54,686 nucleotides of DNA, from the NCBI GenBank assembly GCA_027052175.1, contig JALUFE010000021.1, positions 1 to 54,686 on the forward strand, written 5' to 3'. Source of the DNA: Helicobacteraceae bacterium. Lineage in GTDB: Bacteria; Campylobacterota; Campylobacteria; Campylobacterales; Sulfurimonadaceae. The notes beneath the pieces are model-generated. The model searched no databases and was not told the origin of the DNA. It was given only the letters and a program-made list of their open reading frames with translations. Both the position numbers and the translations under genes were made by a program. Positions 42,692 through 52,069 of this stretch are shown in pieces; within the stretch, counting starts at the first letter, position 1, and each line of letters opens with the position of its first letter.

Positions 42692-43516
42692 ATGAAAAAA
42701 ATCGTTTTTATTTCACTGACTGTTGCTTCACTGCTTTATGCACAGGAGAGCGAAATAGACATGGTGAAACTCAAAGCGGACATTGCAAAAGCGGAGGAAG
42801 AGAAAGCGGCTGCGGAGGAGAAGCTCAGCGCACTGAAAGCGAAGCTTCCGCAAGATACTGCATTGAAAACCCATACACAGCTTGGATACATCGCAACGAG
42901 CGGAAATACAAAGACTGAAAGTTTCGCATTAAGTACTGAGTGGACAAAAGAGTTCGGTAAAAACCAAGTTTCCTGGACGTTCGATGCCCAATACGGCAAA
43001 GCGGATGAAAACGGCGTATATACGACAAACAAGAACAAATACTTCACTGAGCTAGGCTATGACTACAGTTTTACGGACCGTTTCGCATTTAATTATCTTG
43101 CAGGATACAAGCACGACAAATTCTCAAACTACACTTATCAGTTCTATACGGGTCCGGGAGCGAAATACAAAGCTGTAAAAACAGAAGCGCATGAGCTTTC
43201 GGTGGAAGGGAGCGTACTCTACTCTCGTGACGAATTTATAGAGAGTGAAGAGACGACAAACTATACTTCGCTTCAGGCAAAAGGAGTTTACAGTTGGCAG
43301 ATTTTGGATAATCTCAAATTTGACCAGATAGCGAGTTATAGAATGGATGTTGAAGATGTCGATAACTACTTCGTCTATTCTGACAGCGAACTGACGTCAA
43401 AAATAAGTGATATTCTCTCTGCCGGTATAGGATATAAAGTTGATTATGTAAATCACCCGGGCGATAAAGAACATACAGACAAAACTCTTCTTGTTACTCT
43501 TTCTATCGATTATTGA
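42692..43516 (+). CDS. DUF481-type outer-membrane beta-barrel protein
   Basis: A 274-residue protein with signal peptide (about residues 1-18), a short coiled-coil segment (MVKLKADIAKAEEEKAAAEE) and a barrel of alternating strands from about residue 60, opening with THTQLGYIATSGNTKTESFA, the typical DUF481 front. It ends in an aromatic residue (TLSIDY), as outer-membrane proteins do. DUF481/YdiY proteins are outer-membrane proteins of uncertain function. Its place between narK and the nitrate reductase genes suggests that it could help nitrate pass the outer membrane, which is inference. Confidence 0.85.
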   Translation: MKKIVFISLTVASLLYAQESEIDMVKLKADIAKAEEEKAAAEEKLSALKAKLPQDTALKTHTQLGYIATSGNTKTESFALSTEWTKEFGKNQVSWTFDAQYGKADENGVYTTNKNKYFTELGYDYSFTDRFAFNYLAGYKHDKFSNYTYQFYTGPGAKYKAVKTEAHELSVEGSVLYSRDEFIESEETTNYTSLQAKGVYSWQILDNLKFDQIASYRMDVEDVDNYFVYSDSELTSKISDILSAGIGYKVDYVNHPGDKEHTDKTLLVTLSIDY

Positions 43517-43576
43517 CTGTAGTGACTTTTCTTAAATTATAAACCGAGCGTTTTTCTGCGAGATGCAGGGAGAAGG

Positions 43577-43592
43577 CTCTCTGCGTAGAGAG
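43577..43592 (+). terminator. Hairpin after the DUF481 gene
   Basis: CTCTCT, loop GCGT, AGAGAG. It is followed by TCTCTTGATT rather than a U-run, so termination is uncertain. An alternative pairing with GCAGGGAGA just upstream is possible. Confidence 0.35.
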
Positions 43593-43645
43593 TCTCTTGA
43601 TTAAAAAATAGACATTTACTTTTACTTCTTCAATCTTCAAAGTGC

Positions 43646-43651
43646 TATAAT
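43646..43651 (+). promoter_or_regulatory. Extended -10 promoter of the nitrate reductase operon
   Basis: TGCTATAAT, 35 bases before the start codon of the ferredoxin-DmsC gene, with an AT-rich upstream region. Confidence 0.6.
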
Positions 43652-43685
43652 TGCAATAATATAAAATGTATCGGATTATAAAAAC

Positions 43686-45248
43686 ATGCAAACACCGTTA
43701 GAATCTTTTATAGAGTATAAGGCCGAAACAGGAATGCAGTGCGGCAACTATTCCATAGATGTGCCACCGCTCAAAGAGGGGCAGCAGTACCGCTTTCACT
43801 TCGATGCCGTGAAGTGTGTGGGATGTCGTTGTTGTGAGGTTGCATGCAACGAACAGAACAACAATCCGGCCGACATCAAATGGCGTAGAGTCGGTGAGAT
43901 GGAGGGTGGGGAGTTTCCTGCCTTTACACAGCTGCTCAATTCTATGAGCTGTAACCACTGTATAGATCCGGAGTGTCTAAAAGGTTGTCCGACAAACTCC
44001 TACATCAAGTTCGACAACGGCATCGTCTTTCATGACGACGATGTCTGTATAGGGTGTCAGTACTGTACTTGGAACTGCCCGTATCAAGTTCCGGTTTTCA
44101 ATGAAGAGAGAGGAATCGTTACGAAGTGTCATATGTGTCACGAACGCCTTGAAGAGGGGCAGAGTCCGGCATGTGTACAGGCTTGTCCCGCCGGTGCTAT
44201 CGAAATCGAAGTTGTGGATGTAGCAGAATGGTTGGAAAAAGATATCGACAAAGAGGCAAATATGCCATTTTTGCCCGATGCGCGCATAACCAACTCGACG
44301 ACACGCTATACACTACCGGAAAATCTTCCGAAAAATATGAAAGAGATGGATGAACATATTCTCAAACCTGCCCATAAAGAGATGCCGCTTGTCTTTATGA
44401 CCGTTTTGACGCAGATCTCCCTGGGCGGTTTTTTTGCTCTTTTTGCAGGAGATTTTCTTAGTCTATTTGGTTTTGAGAAGACAAACTGGGTGATGGCACT
44501 GCTTGTGATGCTGCCAAGTGCTGTCGGTTTGCCTCTTTCGGCACTGCATCTTGGACGTCCGGGTCTTGCCATAACGGCTATGAAAAACCTCAAAACATCT
44601 TGGCTTAGCCGTGAGGCGGCAGCACTGGGAGCGTTTACGGGGCTGATGACGCTGGTTGTGGCGTTGTATTTTTTCGATGTCTCCAAAGGATTGCGACTGC
44701 TTGTTGAAGCTGTTACGTTTGGCGTAGGGATCTACGGCATATACGCTCAGAGTATGATCTACCGTCTCAAAGCGCGTCCGTCATGGAACCGCATTACGAC
44801 GAACTTGAAGTTCTTCGGTGTCGCGTATGTCGGTGTCTTCTTGGTGGCTTTTTTGGCAAATGTATTTGGAGAGACGCAGGCGGTCGTACCGCTTCTTTCA
44901 GTTGGGATGCTCGGTGCACTTTCTCAGCTCTTCTTTACTTATGAAGACCTGAGAACACTTGACACCTTGGAGAAGGACCGATATCAGCTACAACGCAGTA
45001 AAAAGCTGCTTGAAGAGTATTTTGGCGGTATCAAGATAGCTCGCTTGGCCTCTCTTGTTGTGGGAGGGTTGTTTTTGCCGCTTTTGGCGCTTCTATTTCT
45101 CGGTAACGGCGATGTGGTCACTTTCATTTTGCTGCTTGGTGTTGTCGTTTCAGCTACCAGTGAGTTGATGGACAGATTTTTATTTTACACGACGGTCGTA
45201 CCGCTTGGAATGGCAGGTGGATTCTTCGTTGGAAAGCAAAGGGGCTGA
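43686..45248 (+). CDS. Four-cluster ferredoxin fused to DmsC-type membrane anchor
   Basis: A 520-residue fusion. Residues about 1-215 are a DmsB/NrfC-type ferredoxin with four Cys sets: CVGCRCCEVACNEQ, CNHCIDPECLKGCP, CIGCQYCTWNCP and CHMCHERLEEGQSPACVQAC, enough for four [4Fe-4S] clusters. Residues about 230-520 form an eight-helix DmsC-type quinol-binding anchor (QISLGGFFALFAGDFLSLFG, PLSALHLGRPGLAITAMKNL). No Tat signal is visible, so the clusters face the cytoplasm. It ends two bases before the molybdoenzyme gene. It should pass electrons from quinol to that enzyme. In most enzymes of this class the B and C parts are separate proteins. Confidence 0.9.
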   Translation: MQTPLESFIEYKAETGMQCGNYSIDVPPLKEGQQYRFHFDAVKCVGCRCCEVACNEQNNNPADIKWRRVGEMEGGEFPAFTQLLNSMSCNHCIDPECLKGCPTNSYIKFDNGIVFHDDDVCIGCQYCTWNCPYQVPVFNEERGIVTKCHMCHERLEEGQSPACVQACPAGAIEIEVVDVAEWLEKDIDKEANMPFLPDARITNSTTRYTLPENLPKNMKEMDEHILKPAHKEMPLVFMTVLTQISLGGFFALFAGDFLSLFGFEKTNWVMALLVMLPSAVGLPLSALHLGRPGLAITAMKNLKTSWLSREAAALGAFTGLMTLVVALYFFDVSKGLRLLVEAVTFGVGIYGIYAQSMIYRLKARPSWNRITTNLKFFGVAYVGVFLVAFLANVFGETQAVVPLLSVGMLGALSQLFFTYEDLRTLDTLEKDRYQLQRSKKLLEEYFGGIKIARLASLVVGGLFLPLLALLFLGNGDVVTFILLLGVVVSATSELMDRFLFYTTVVPLGMAGGFFVGKQRG

Positions 45249-45250
45249 TA

Positions 45251-47542
45251 ATGCTGAAAAAACTGAAAGATTTTCTTGGACTGGATATCAAAGAGGAGAA
45301 GTACAAGCTCTCAAGCGATCCCGTGTTTGGCAAGATAGCCGATGAGAAAAGACCCGATAAGTGGGTGTTTTCGACATGTGGATACTGCGGAGTAGGATGT
45401 GGACTCTACATAGGTGTCAAGGAGGGTAAAGCGGTTTATACCAAAGGCAATCCAAAGCATTTCGTCAATCAGGGTACTCTCTGCCCAAAAGGTTTGAGCG
45501 AACATCAGATGCTTAACTCTCCTTACAGAGTCGCAGCCCCCATGGTGAGAAAAAACGGCAAACTACAAGAAACAAGCTGGGATGAAGCATTCACAAAAGT
45601 TGCTTCAGAGTTCAAACGCATCCAAAAGGAGTATGGTAACAAAGCTGTAGCCGTCATCTCGACGGGACAGTTGCTTACCGAAGAGTTCTATACGCTTGGG
45701 AAGTTTGTGCAATTGGGTTTAGGAACCAACAACTATGACGGTAACACGACGCTTTGTATGGCAAGTGCTGTGGCAGGCTACAAGCAGAGTCTTGGAAGTG
45801 ATGGACCGGTTGGGAGTTATGAAGATTTTGAAAAGGCGGATGTCATCTTCCTTGTCGGTGCCAATATTGCCGACAACCATCCGATCCTTACACTTCATAT
45901 CAACAAGAACAAAAAACCGACCAAGAAGGTGATCGTCATCGATCCGAGAGCTTCGAAAACTTCGCAGATGGCTGACATGTTCATCCCCATCAAACCGCGG
46001 ACCGATCTGGCACTTTTTAACGGATTGGCTTACATCATTCTTGAACAGGGATGGGAGAATGAAGCTTTTATCAAACAAAACGTCAACAACTTCGCGGAGT
46101 TCAAAAAGAGCATCCAGAACTATCCGCCGCAGGAGGTCGCCAACATTACGGGCATAGATGTCAAAACTCTTTATGAACTTGCACGCCAGTTTGCCGCAAA
46201 CGATGCGGTGTTGAGTGCCTGGACGATGGGGGTGAATCAGTCCGCGCAGGGAACGGATACCGTCAGTGCCATTATCAATCTTCATCTTCTCACCGGTCAC
46301 ATAGGACGGGAAGGTGCGGGCCCCTTTAGTATTACCGGACAGTGCAACGCGATGGGGACGAGAGAAACCGGTTTCACTTCAAGTCTGCCGGGATATCGAA
46401 ACTATGGCGATGAAGCAGCTCTCAAAGAGTATGCCGAGATTGTGGGAGTGCCAGAAGAGATCATTCCAAGAGCGCGTGGCTACAAGTATGCGGAGATTAT
46501 CGAAGCGATCGAGCGTGGAGAAATCAAGGCACTTTGGATTGTCGCGACCAATCCGCTTGTCAGTTTTGTCAACCAAAACCGCCTAAGAGAAGCTTTCAAA
46601 AAACTTGATCTTCTTGTCGTTCAAGACGCCTTTATGAGTGATACGGCCGAGATAGCCGATGTCGTTTTCGCCGCTGCGACATGGGGTGAAAAAGAGGGAA
46701 CATACACCAACAGTGAGAGAAGATGCAACAAAGCCAACAAAGCGGTCGCTCCCTATGCGAACTCCAAAAGTGACTTCGATATCGTTTTGGAGTTTTCTGG
46801 CCACTTCTACGGTGTCAAAGAGATGCTTTTTGATGGATGGAAAGAGCCGCGCGATGCATTTGAAGAGTGGAAGCGAGTCTCGAAAGGGCAGCTGTGCGAC
46901 TACAGTGGTATGAGCTATGAACTTATCGAGGAGGAGGGAGGCATCCAGTGGCCTTGTAACGAAGAATTTCCAAAAGGCAGCAAGCGTCTTTATACGCCGG
47001 ATATCCCATATAGAACCGCCAATGCCAAAGCAAATCTCGTCTATACGGAGTGGGAACCGGTTATGGACAAAATTTGTGAAGCTTTTCCTGTCACACTCAA
47101 CACCGGCCGAACCGTCGAGCAGTGGCATACCAGAACAAAAACACGCTCTATCGACATACTTGACAACCTCGCTCCCGAAGCATGGGTCGATCTCAGCCCG
47201 AAAGATGCCGCAGCTCTGCAAGTCAAAAGCGGTGATCGCATAGCGCTTAGCAGCGAGCGCGGGCGTATCGAAGATGTTGTGGTGCGTGTGACGAACAGTG
47301 TACGGCCGGGGACGGTTTTCGTTCCGTTTCACTTCAACACACAGCTTGTCAATACCCTTACCAACAGTGATTTCTGTCCAAAATCCGGGGAACCGAACTA
47401 TAAACAGAGCGCCATTCAGCTGCATTCTGAAAAAGTGCCCGAAGGCATTAAAATAGAAAAAGAAGAGATACAGGGTGAACTTGCACATCAAAAAAGTGGA
47501 GTGTTGGAGGAAGTAGCCCAAAAAGAGAGTCTTGAAGCTTAA
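45251..47542 (+). CDS. narB: Cytoplasmic molybdopterin nitrate reductase (NasA/NarB-like)
   Basis: A 763-residue molybdo-bis-MGD oxidoreductase. Cys43, Cys46, Cys50 and Cys78 (CGYCGVGC and GTLCPKG) bind a [4Fe-4S] cluster. Cys169 in TTLCMASAVAGYKQSLG is the likely Mo ligand, and the following GSYEDFEKADVIFLVGANIADNHP is the NasA/NarB pattern. There is no Tat signal, so the enzyme is cytoplasmic, and the C-terminal [2Fe-2S] domain of some NasA proteins is absent. The preceding fusion supplies electrons. Nitrate as substrate rests on the family resemblance and on narK; formate or other oxyanions cannot be excluded from sequence alone. Confidence 0.85.
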   Translation: MLKKLKDFLGLDIKEEKYKLSSDPVFGKIADEKRPDKWVFSTCGYCGVGCGLYIGVKEGKAVYTKGNPKHFVNQGTLCPKGLSEHQMLNSPYRVAAPMVRKNGKLQETSWDEAFTKVASEFKRIQKEYGNKAVAVISTGQLLTEEFYTLGKFVQLGLGTNNYDGNTTLCMASAVAGYKQSLGSDGPVGSYEDFEKADVIFLVGANIADNHPILTLHINKNKKPTKKVIVIDPRASKTSQMADMFIPIKPRTDLALFNGLAYIILEQGWENEAFIKQNVNNFAEFKKSIQNYPPQEVANITGIDVKTLYELARQFAANDAVLSAWTMGVNQSAQGTDTVSAIINLHLLTGHIGREGAGPFSITGQCNAMGTRETGFTSSLPGYRNYGDEAALKEYAEIVGVPEEIIPRARGYKYAEIIEAIERGEIKALWIVATNPLVSFVNQNRLREAFKKLDLLVVQDAFMSDTAEIADVVFAAATWGEKEGTYTNSERRCNKANKAVAPYANSKSDFDIVLEFSGHFYGVKEMLFDGWKEPRDAFEEWKRVSKGQLCDYSGMSYELIEEEGGIQWPCNEEFPKGSKRLYTPDIPYRTANAKANLVYTEWEPVMDKICEAFPVTLNTGRTVEQWHTRTKTRSIDILDNLAPEAWVDLSPKDAAALQVKSGDRIALSSERGRIEDVVVRVTNSVRPGTVFVPFHFNTQLVNTLTNSDFCPKSGEPNYKQSAIQLHSEKVPEGIKIEKEEIQGELAHQKSGVLEEVAQKESLEA

Positions 47543-47560
47543 AGATGAGTATGCTATAAT
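47532..47560 (+). promoter_or_regulatory. Promoter inside the end of the nitrate reductase gene
   Basis: TTGAAG (47532-47537) and TATAAT (47555-47560) spaced 17 bases, the best textbook promoter of the window. It would start transcription of the small ORF and deaminase genes independently. Confidence 0.65.
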
Positions 47561-47587
47561 AATTTAGAGTGAGAAAAGGAGGAGAGG

Positions 47588-47821
47588 ATGGAAGTGCATC
47601 GTTATATCTACCAATCTCCTTACAATGCGCCCGTGCAGTTTGGACGTCCGGATCCGGCGATGCAGGAGAGCGGCAATGATTTGGAGTTTACGAAAAAGAG
47701 TAATGGAAGAGGTGGGAAAACAGATTTTGTAAAAGCAGTGCTTCAAAATGAAGCAAGCAGCAAGGGGGAGAAGAGTGCCAAAAGCACAAATTCGCCCAGA
47801 GTACTCGATATCTATGCCTGA
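47588..47821 (+). CDS. Small protein of unknown function (77 residues)
   Basis: I do not recognise this protein. It has no signal peptide, membrane helix or known motif; the sequence is polar, with aromatic and Pro residues in the front (YIYQSPYNAPVQFG) and a Ser/Lys-rich back half. A very strong ribosome-binding site (AAAGGAGGAGAGG) precedes the ATG, a good promoter sits upstream, and its stop region overlaps the start of the deaminase gene by eight bases. These points argue that it is translated and that it couples translation of the deaminase. Confidence 0.55.
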   Translation: MEVHRYIYQSPYNAPVQFGRPDPAMQESGNDLEFTKKSNGRGGKTDFVKAVLQNEASSKGEKSAKSTNSPRVLDIYA

Positions 47822-48275
47822 TTTCATGCAATTGGCCTTGGAAGAGGGACGAAAAGGGGTCATAAGAGGCGATGGCGGCCCGTTTGGGGCTGTTATAGTC
47901 AAAGAGGGTAAAGTAATAGCACAAGCCCACAACGAAGTACTAAAACGTAACGATCCAACCGCGCATGCTGAGATGCTGGTTATAAGAGAGGCTTCGCAAA
48001 AACTCAGCTCTTTTTGGCTGGAAGGGTGTGAACTCTACACAACAGGGGAGCCATGTCCGATGTGTTTTTCGGCTATCCACTGGGCGAAGATAAAAAGAGT
48101 GTACTACTGCAACACAAAAAAGCAAGCTGCTTCTATAGGTTTTGATGACGCCTTCATTACCGAAATCATCCAAAACAAACATCCCGATCCCATTCCGTTT
48201 ATTCACACTTGTATGTCGGAGTGCAAAACACTTTTGAAGCTTTGGGAAGAAAAAGAGGATAAAGTACCATATTAA
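47814..48275 (+). CDS. guaD: Guanine deaminase-like nucleobase deaminase
   Basis: A 153-residue zinc-dependent deaminase of the cytidine-deaminase-like fold. Zinc ligands: His51 in TAHAEM with catalytic Glu53, and Cys81 and Cys84 in EPCPMC. GPFGAVIVKEG upstream and the C-terminal IGFDDAFITEIIQNKHPDPIP match the B. subtilis-type guanine deaminase rather than the tRNA deaminase TadA. I start at the ATG at 47814, inside the end of the small ORF; a further upstream in-frame start at 47748 adds residues with no homologous look. Guanine deamination releases ammonia, so a link to nitrogen supply fits the nitrate genes. TadA-like activity is the main alternative. Confidence 0.78.
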   Translation: MPDFMQLALEEGRKGVIRGDGGPFGAVIVKEGKVIAQAHNEVLKRNDPTAHAEMLVIREASQKLSSFWLEGCELYTTGEPCPMCFSAIHWAKIKRVYYCNTKKQAASIGFDDAFITEIIQNKHPDPIPFIHTCMSECKTLLKLWEEKEDKVPY

Positions 48276-48348
48276 TCTTTTGGGATGAGGCGATCTGTGT
48301 TACTACCGAATAAACGAGAGGAATTTTTTACTTTTTAAAGTGAATTGA

Positions 48349-48387
48349 TATCTCATTATAGGAATGCATTAGCCCAAATATGAGATA
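48349..48387. promoter_or_regulatory. Inverted repeat upstream of modA
   Basis: Perfect eight-base arms TATCTCAT (48349-48356) and ATGAGATA (48380-48387), centre-to-centre 31 bases, about three helical turns. The right arm overlaps a -10-like GATAAT (48384-48389). Plausible operator for molybdate- or nitrogen-dependent control of modABC. Confidence 0.4.
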
Positions 48388-48395
48388 ATACCTCT

Positions 48396-49148
48396 ATGAT
48401 AATGCGATATACTTTTTTAATCCTCTTTCTTCTGGCAAATGATGTATTTGCCAGATCGGTCAATGTTGCTGCAGCGGCAAATCTCAGCTATGCTCTGCCA
48501 GAACTCAAAGCGAAATTTTTACGGAAACATCCGTCTGTAAACCTGCATTTTACGATAGGTGGGAGTGGGAAACTTGCTATACAGATAGAGCGGGGAGCAG
48601 CGTACGATCTTTTTTTGAGCGCCAACACCGACTATGTCGAGAGACTGTATAAGGATGGTAAAACGCTGCAAAAGCCCAAGATTTATGCACAGGGTGCTTT
48701 GGTGATGTTAAGCGTCAAAAAGCGTGATTTTTCAAAAGGGTTGCAGCTTTTGACACAAAGCGATATAGAGCGTATTGCCGTCGCCAACCCAAAAACAGCT
48801 CCTTATGGCAAGGCGTCCATCGAAGCACTCAAAAACAGCGGCCTCTATGAAAGGGTACGACCTAAGTTCGTTTATGCAGAGTCGATCTCTCAAACGCTTA
48901 TCTATACGCTGAAAGCTGCAGATATAGGTTTCGTTGCCAAATCATCGCTTTTTGCACCAAGCCTCAAAGCTTTTAAAAAAGGCCGGAACTGGGCGAATGT
49001 TCCTACAAATCTTTACACACCCATCTCTCAAGGAGCGGCACTCCTGCCGTATGCAAAAGGTAACATGGATGCCAAGGCTTTTTATGAGTTTCTTTTTGGA
49101 GATGAGGCAAAAGCAATATTTGAAGCGTATGGGTACAAAGTGCCATGA
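48396..49148 (+). CDS. modA: Molybdate ABC transporter substrate-binding protein
   Basis: A 250-residue periplasmic protein with a signal peptide (about residues 1-20). The ligand segment [18 protein letters not shown] and the [26 protein letters not shown] stretch (split at GGSGKLA and DLFLSAN) are typical of ModA/WtpA proteins that bind molybdate or tungstate. [14 protein letters not shown] and [20 protein letters not shown] complete it. No ribosome-binding site is visible before either ATG (48396 or 48402). It overlaps modB by four bases. Confidence 0.93.
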   Translation: MIMRYTFLILFLLANDVFARSVNVAAAANLSYALPELKAKFLRKHPSVNLHFTIGGSGKLAIQIERGAAYDLFLSANTDYVERLYKDGKTLQKPKIYAQGALVMLSVKKRDFSKGLQLLTQSDIERIAVANPKTAPYGKASIEALKNSGLYERVRPKFVYAESISQTLIYTLKAADIGFVAKSSLFAPSLKAFKKGRNWANVPTNLYTPISQGAALLPYAKGNMDAKAFYEFLFGDEAKAIFEAYGYKVP

Positions 49149-49834
49149 GCGGCTTTGACTTCACTCCTTTTTGGCTCTCTTTCAAGTTGGCGTTTGTAAC
49201 GGCTTCGCTGCTGTTTGTCATCACACTTCCTCTTGCATGGTGGCTCTCGCAGACAAGATCGAAAAGCAAGCCGTTTTTTGAAGCGCTCAGTGCTTTACCG
49301 ATCGTCCTGCCTCCTTCGGTTTTGGGATTTTACATTTTGGTGTTCTTTTCGCAAAGTTCGCCTCTTGGGTCGTTTTTGGATGAGCACTTTCATATCAAAC
49401 TGGTTTTTAGTTTTGCCGGGCTTGTGGTCGCAAGTATGCTCTACAGTTTTCCGTTCATGTTGCAGCCGCTCCAGAGTGGTTTTGAGAGTTTGAACCGCGA
49501 GATGATTGAAGCGAGCTATATAAGTGGCAAAGGATATCTGACTACACTCTTTAGAGTTGCGCTGCCAAATATCAAACCCTCTTTGCTTACAGCACTCATT
49601 GTCACTTTTGCCCATACGGTCGGAGAGTTTGGTGTTGTTTTGATGGTAGGAGGCAGCATCCCAGGGGAGACGAAGGTGGCTTCAGTCGCCATCTATGAAA
49701 TGGTGGAAGTAATGGACTATGAAAATGCCCACATCTACAGTGCCATTATGGTGGGGATCAGTTTCTTGGTGCTTTTGGGTGTCTATGTTTTCAACCATCG
49801 CTACAAGCGGCGCATCGGAGCGTTTGGATCATGA
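49145..49834 (+). CDS. modB: Molybdate ABC transporter permease
   Basis: A 229-residue inner-membrane protein with five to six helices. The coupling motif in the cytoplasmic loop is [20 protein letters not shown], and [18 protein letters not shown] and [18 protein letters not shown] are characteristic of ModB. It overlaps both modA and modC by four bases, so the three are co-translated. Confidence 0.94.
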   Translation: MSGFDFTPFWLSFKLAFVTASLLFVITLPLAWWLSQTRSKSKPFFEALSALPIVLPPSVLGFYILVFFSQSSPLGSFLDEHFHIKLVFSFAGLVVASMLYSFPFMLQPLQSGFESLNREMIEASYISGKGYLTTLFRVALPNIKPSLLTALIVTFAHTVGEFGVVLMVGGSIPGETKVASVAIYEMVEVMDYENAHIYSAIMVGISFLVLLGVYVFNHRYKRRIGAFGS

Positions 49835-50688
49835 TAACGATCGATGTCAAAAAACGTCTGCAGGCACGAATGAATGCAATGCAGTTGGATGTCACACTTC
49901 AGATAGAGGAGGGTGCTTTTATTGCCATCGCCGGAGAAAGCGGCAGCGGCAAGACGACACTGCTTCGCATTCTGGCAGGACTTGAGAAGGCAAAAGGAAG
50001 CATCAAAGTCGGCAACGAGATCTGGCAGAGTGAGCGTTTTTTCCTCCCGCCGCAAAAGCGACGCATCGGTTTTGTCTTTCAAAATTATGCCCTTTTTGAA
50101 AATATGAGTGTGGAACAAAATCTTCTTTATGTCAGCAAAGACAAAGAGCTCTCACAACATCTCATGGAGCTTACAGGTCTGAGTGAGTTTGCCAAGCGCT
50201 ACACAAACCATCTCAGTGGAGGACAGAAACAGCGGGTGGCACTGTGTCGTGCTTTTATGCGCCGTCCCAAAATGTTGCTGCTCGATGAACCTCTTTCGGC
50301 CCTCGATCCGCAGATGCGAATCAAATTGCAGCAGGATATCATGACACTCCATAAAGAGTTCGGGACGACCTCCATTATAGTCAGCCATGACCCAAGTGAG
50401 ATATACCGTCTGGCAACGCAGGTATATGTGCTTGAAAACGGTCGAATCATCCAAGAAGGAACCCCAAAAGAGGTGCTTTTGAAAATGCAGGGGAGTCAGA
50501 AGTTTTCATTTGAAGGAGAGATACTCGATATCTTTAAAGCCGATGTGATCTATATAGCGGTAGTATCCATTGGACAGCAGATAGTCGAAGTAGTGCTTGG
50601 CTCTAGGGAGGCCGAGCAACTTCGTGTCGGGCAGAAAGTGACTGTTAGCACAAAAGCGTTTGCGCCGCTGATACGCCCAATCGACTAA
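49831..50688 (+). CDS. modC: Molybdate ABC transporter ATP-binding protein
   Basis: A 285-residue ATPase. Walker A is [11 protein letters not shown], the Q-loop lies in [16 protein letters not shown], the signature is [15 protein letters not shown], and Walker B is [12 protein letters not shown], with the switch His in IVSHDPSE. The C-terminal part from about residue 225 is a short TOBE/Mop-like domain that may bind molybdate. It ends with a four-base overlap with the convergent phosphomannomutase gene. Confidence 0.95.
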   Translation: MITIDVKKRLQARMNAMQLDVTLQIEEGAFIAIAGESGSGKTTLLRILAGLEKAKGSIKVGNEIWQSERFFLPPQKRRIGFVFQNYALFENMSVEQNLLYVSKDKELSQHLMELTGLSEFAKRYTNHLSGGQKQRVALCRAFMRRPKMLLLDEPLSALDPQMRIKLQQDIMTLHKEFGTTSIIVSHDPSEIYRLATQVYVLENGRIIQEGTPKEVLLKMQGSQKFSFEGEILDIFKADVIYIAVVSIGQQIVEVVLGSREAEQLRVGQKVTVSTKAFAPLIRPID

Positions 50689-52043
50689 AGGAGGTTTTTT
50701 GCTTTTGCTATAAGAGCGTTGACTGCTTCTTCGTAACGTTTCGCTTCTGCTTCATCCGTTGACTCAAAGCGGGTCACAAGTACAGGTGTCGTGTTCGAAG
50801 CTCGAACAAGTCCCCATCCCTTCTCAAAGTTGATACGTACGCCGTCAACATCGATGATGTTTTTGATAGTTGGAAAGTCTGCCGGTGGATTCTGGAGGAG
50901 CTCTTTGATCTTCTCTATGATGAGAAACTTCTGCTCTTCGGTTGTTTCTATTTTGATCTCTTCAGTTGAGAAAACCTGTGGCAGTTTGGCAAGCTCAGCA
51001 TCGAGATCGATCCCCTCTTTGATGAGTTCGAGCACTCTGAAAGTCGCATAGATCGCATCGTCATACCCGAAGTAGCGATGTTTGAAGAAGATGTGCCCGC
51101 TGACTTCACAAGCAAGGTCGGCATTTGTCTCCTTCATCTTCACTTTGAGGTTGGAGTGCCCTGTTTTGTACATGATGGGTGTAGCACCCCTTTTTTCAAG
51201 CTCATCATACATCACTTGAGAACACTTTACTTCTCCTATGACGGTTGGTTTTTCCATCACAAGGGAGAAAAGCAGTGCCATCATATCGCCTTTGATGTTG
51301 TTCTTGTGTGTCAAAACCGCGATACGGTCGGCATCGCCGTCATAGGCAAAGGCGATGTCGTACCCTTTGGCGAGTTCGGCTTTGACATCTTCGAGATTTT
51401 TTTCGACTGAAGGGTCAGGGTGATGGTTTGGAAATGTGCCGTCAGGTTCTGTATAAAGCCCTTTGGCGTTGAGTTGTAGTTTTGCGAAGATGTCCGGAAG
51501 GACAGTGCCTCCCACACCGTTACCGCAGTCATAGACGATCTTTGTCTCCATCCCTTTAAGATGAGAAAACTGATCGACGATATAGTCGATGTAGCGCTCT
51601 TTGGCATCGATCTTGATCACTTTGCGCCCGGCTTGCGGGACATCGTCCATAGCTTCACACTCTTTACCAAGTTCGTAGATATCACTGCCGAAAAAAGGCG
51701 CTTTGTCGATCGTGATCTTGAAACCGTTGTATTCGCTTGGATTGTGTGAGCCTGTTATCATAACACTTGCATTTGGAGTGATGCCTTCAAACTCCTGATA
51801 GTTGCTGAAGTAGTTTACGGGTGTGGGTACCATTCCCATATCGAGTACTGTTTTGCCGCCGGCGTTAAGACCTGCTACAAGATACTCAAAAAGGATTGGA
51901 GAGTGGCTCCTGGCATCATAGCCGACAGCAACGTAATCACCATTAATTCTTTTGGCAAGGGCATAGCCTATCTTCGTGACACTTGCTTCGTTTAGCTCTT
52001 TATCAAAAATTCCTCGTATATCGTACTCTCTATATATGCTCAT
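50685..52043 (-). CDS. Phosphomannomutase / phosphoglucomutase
   Basis: A 452-residue enzyme of the AlgC type that moves phosphate between C1 and C6 of mannose or glucose for surface-sugar synthesis. The phosphoserine is Ser99 in ITGSHNPSEYNG, the metal loop is AYDGDADRIAV, and CEVSGHIFF is in the sugar-specificity loop. The C-terminal phosphate-binding segment is GWGLVRASNTTPVLVTRFE. Close relatives are called manB, algC or pgm. Its -10 box overlaps that of pepN. Confidence 0.93.
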   Translation of the reverse strand: MSIYREYDIRGIFDKELNEASVTKIGYALAKRINGDYVAVGYDARSHSPILFEYLVAGLNAGGKTVLDMGMVPTPVNYFSNYQEFEGITPNASVMITGSHNPSEYNGFKITIDKAPFFGSDIYELGKECEAMDDVPQAGRKVIKIDAKERYIDYIVDQFSHLKGMETKIVYDCGNGVGGTVLPDIFAKLQLNAKGLYTEPDGTFPNHHPDPSVEKNLEDVKAELAKGYDIAFAYDGDADRIAVLTHKNNIKGDMMALLFSLVMEKPTVIGEVKCSQVMYDELEKRGATPIMYKTGHSNLKVKMKETNADLACEVSGHIFFKHRYFGYDDAIYATFRVLELIKEGIDLDAELAKLPQVFSTEEIKIETTEEQKFLIIEKIKELLQNPPADFPTIKNIIDVDGVRINFEKGWGLVRASNTTPVLVTRFESTDEAEAKRYEEAVNALIAKAKNLL

Positions 52044-52069
52044 TCTCTTACCTATTAAAAATTTCGTGC

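Noticed and set aside
46583-47521. 312-codon open frame on the minus strand
   Set aside because: Antisense to the nitrate reductase catalytic gene, whose motifs are conserved.
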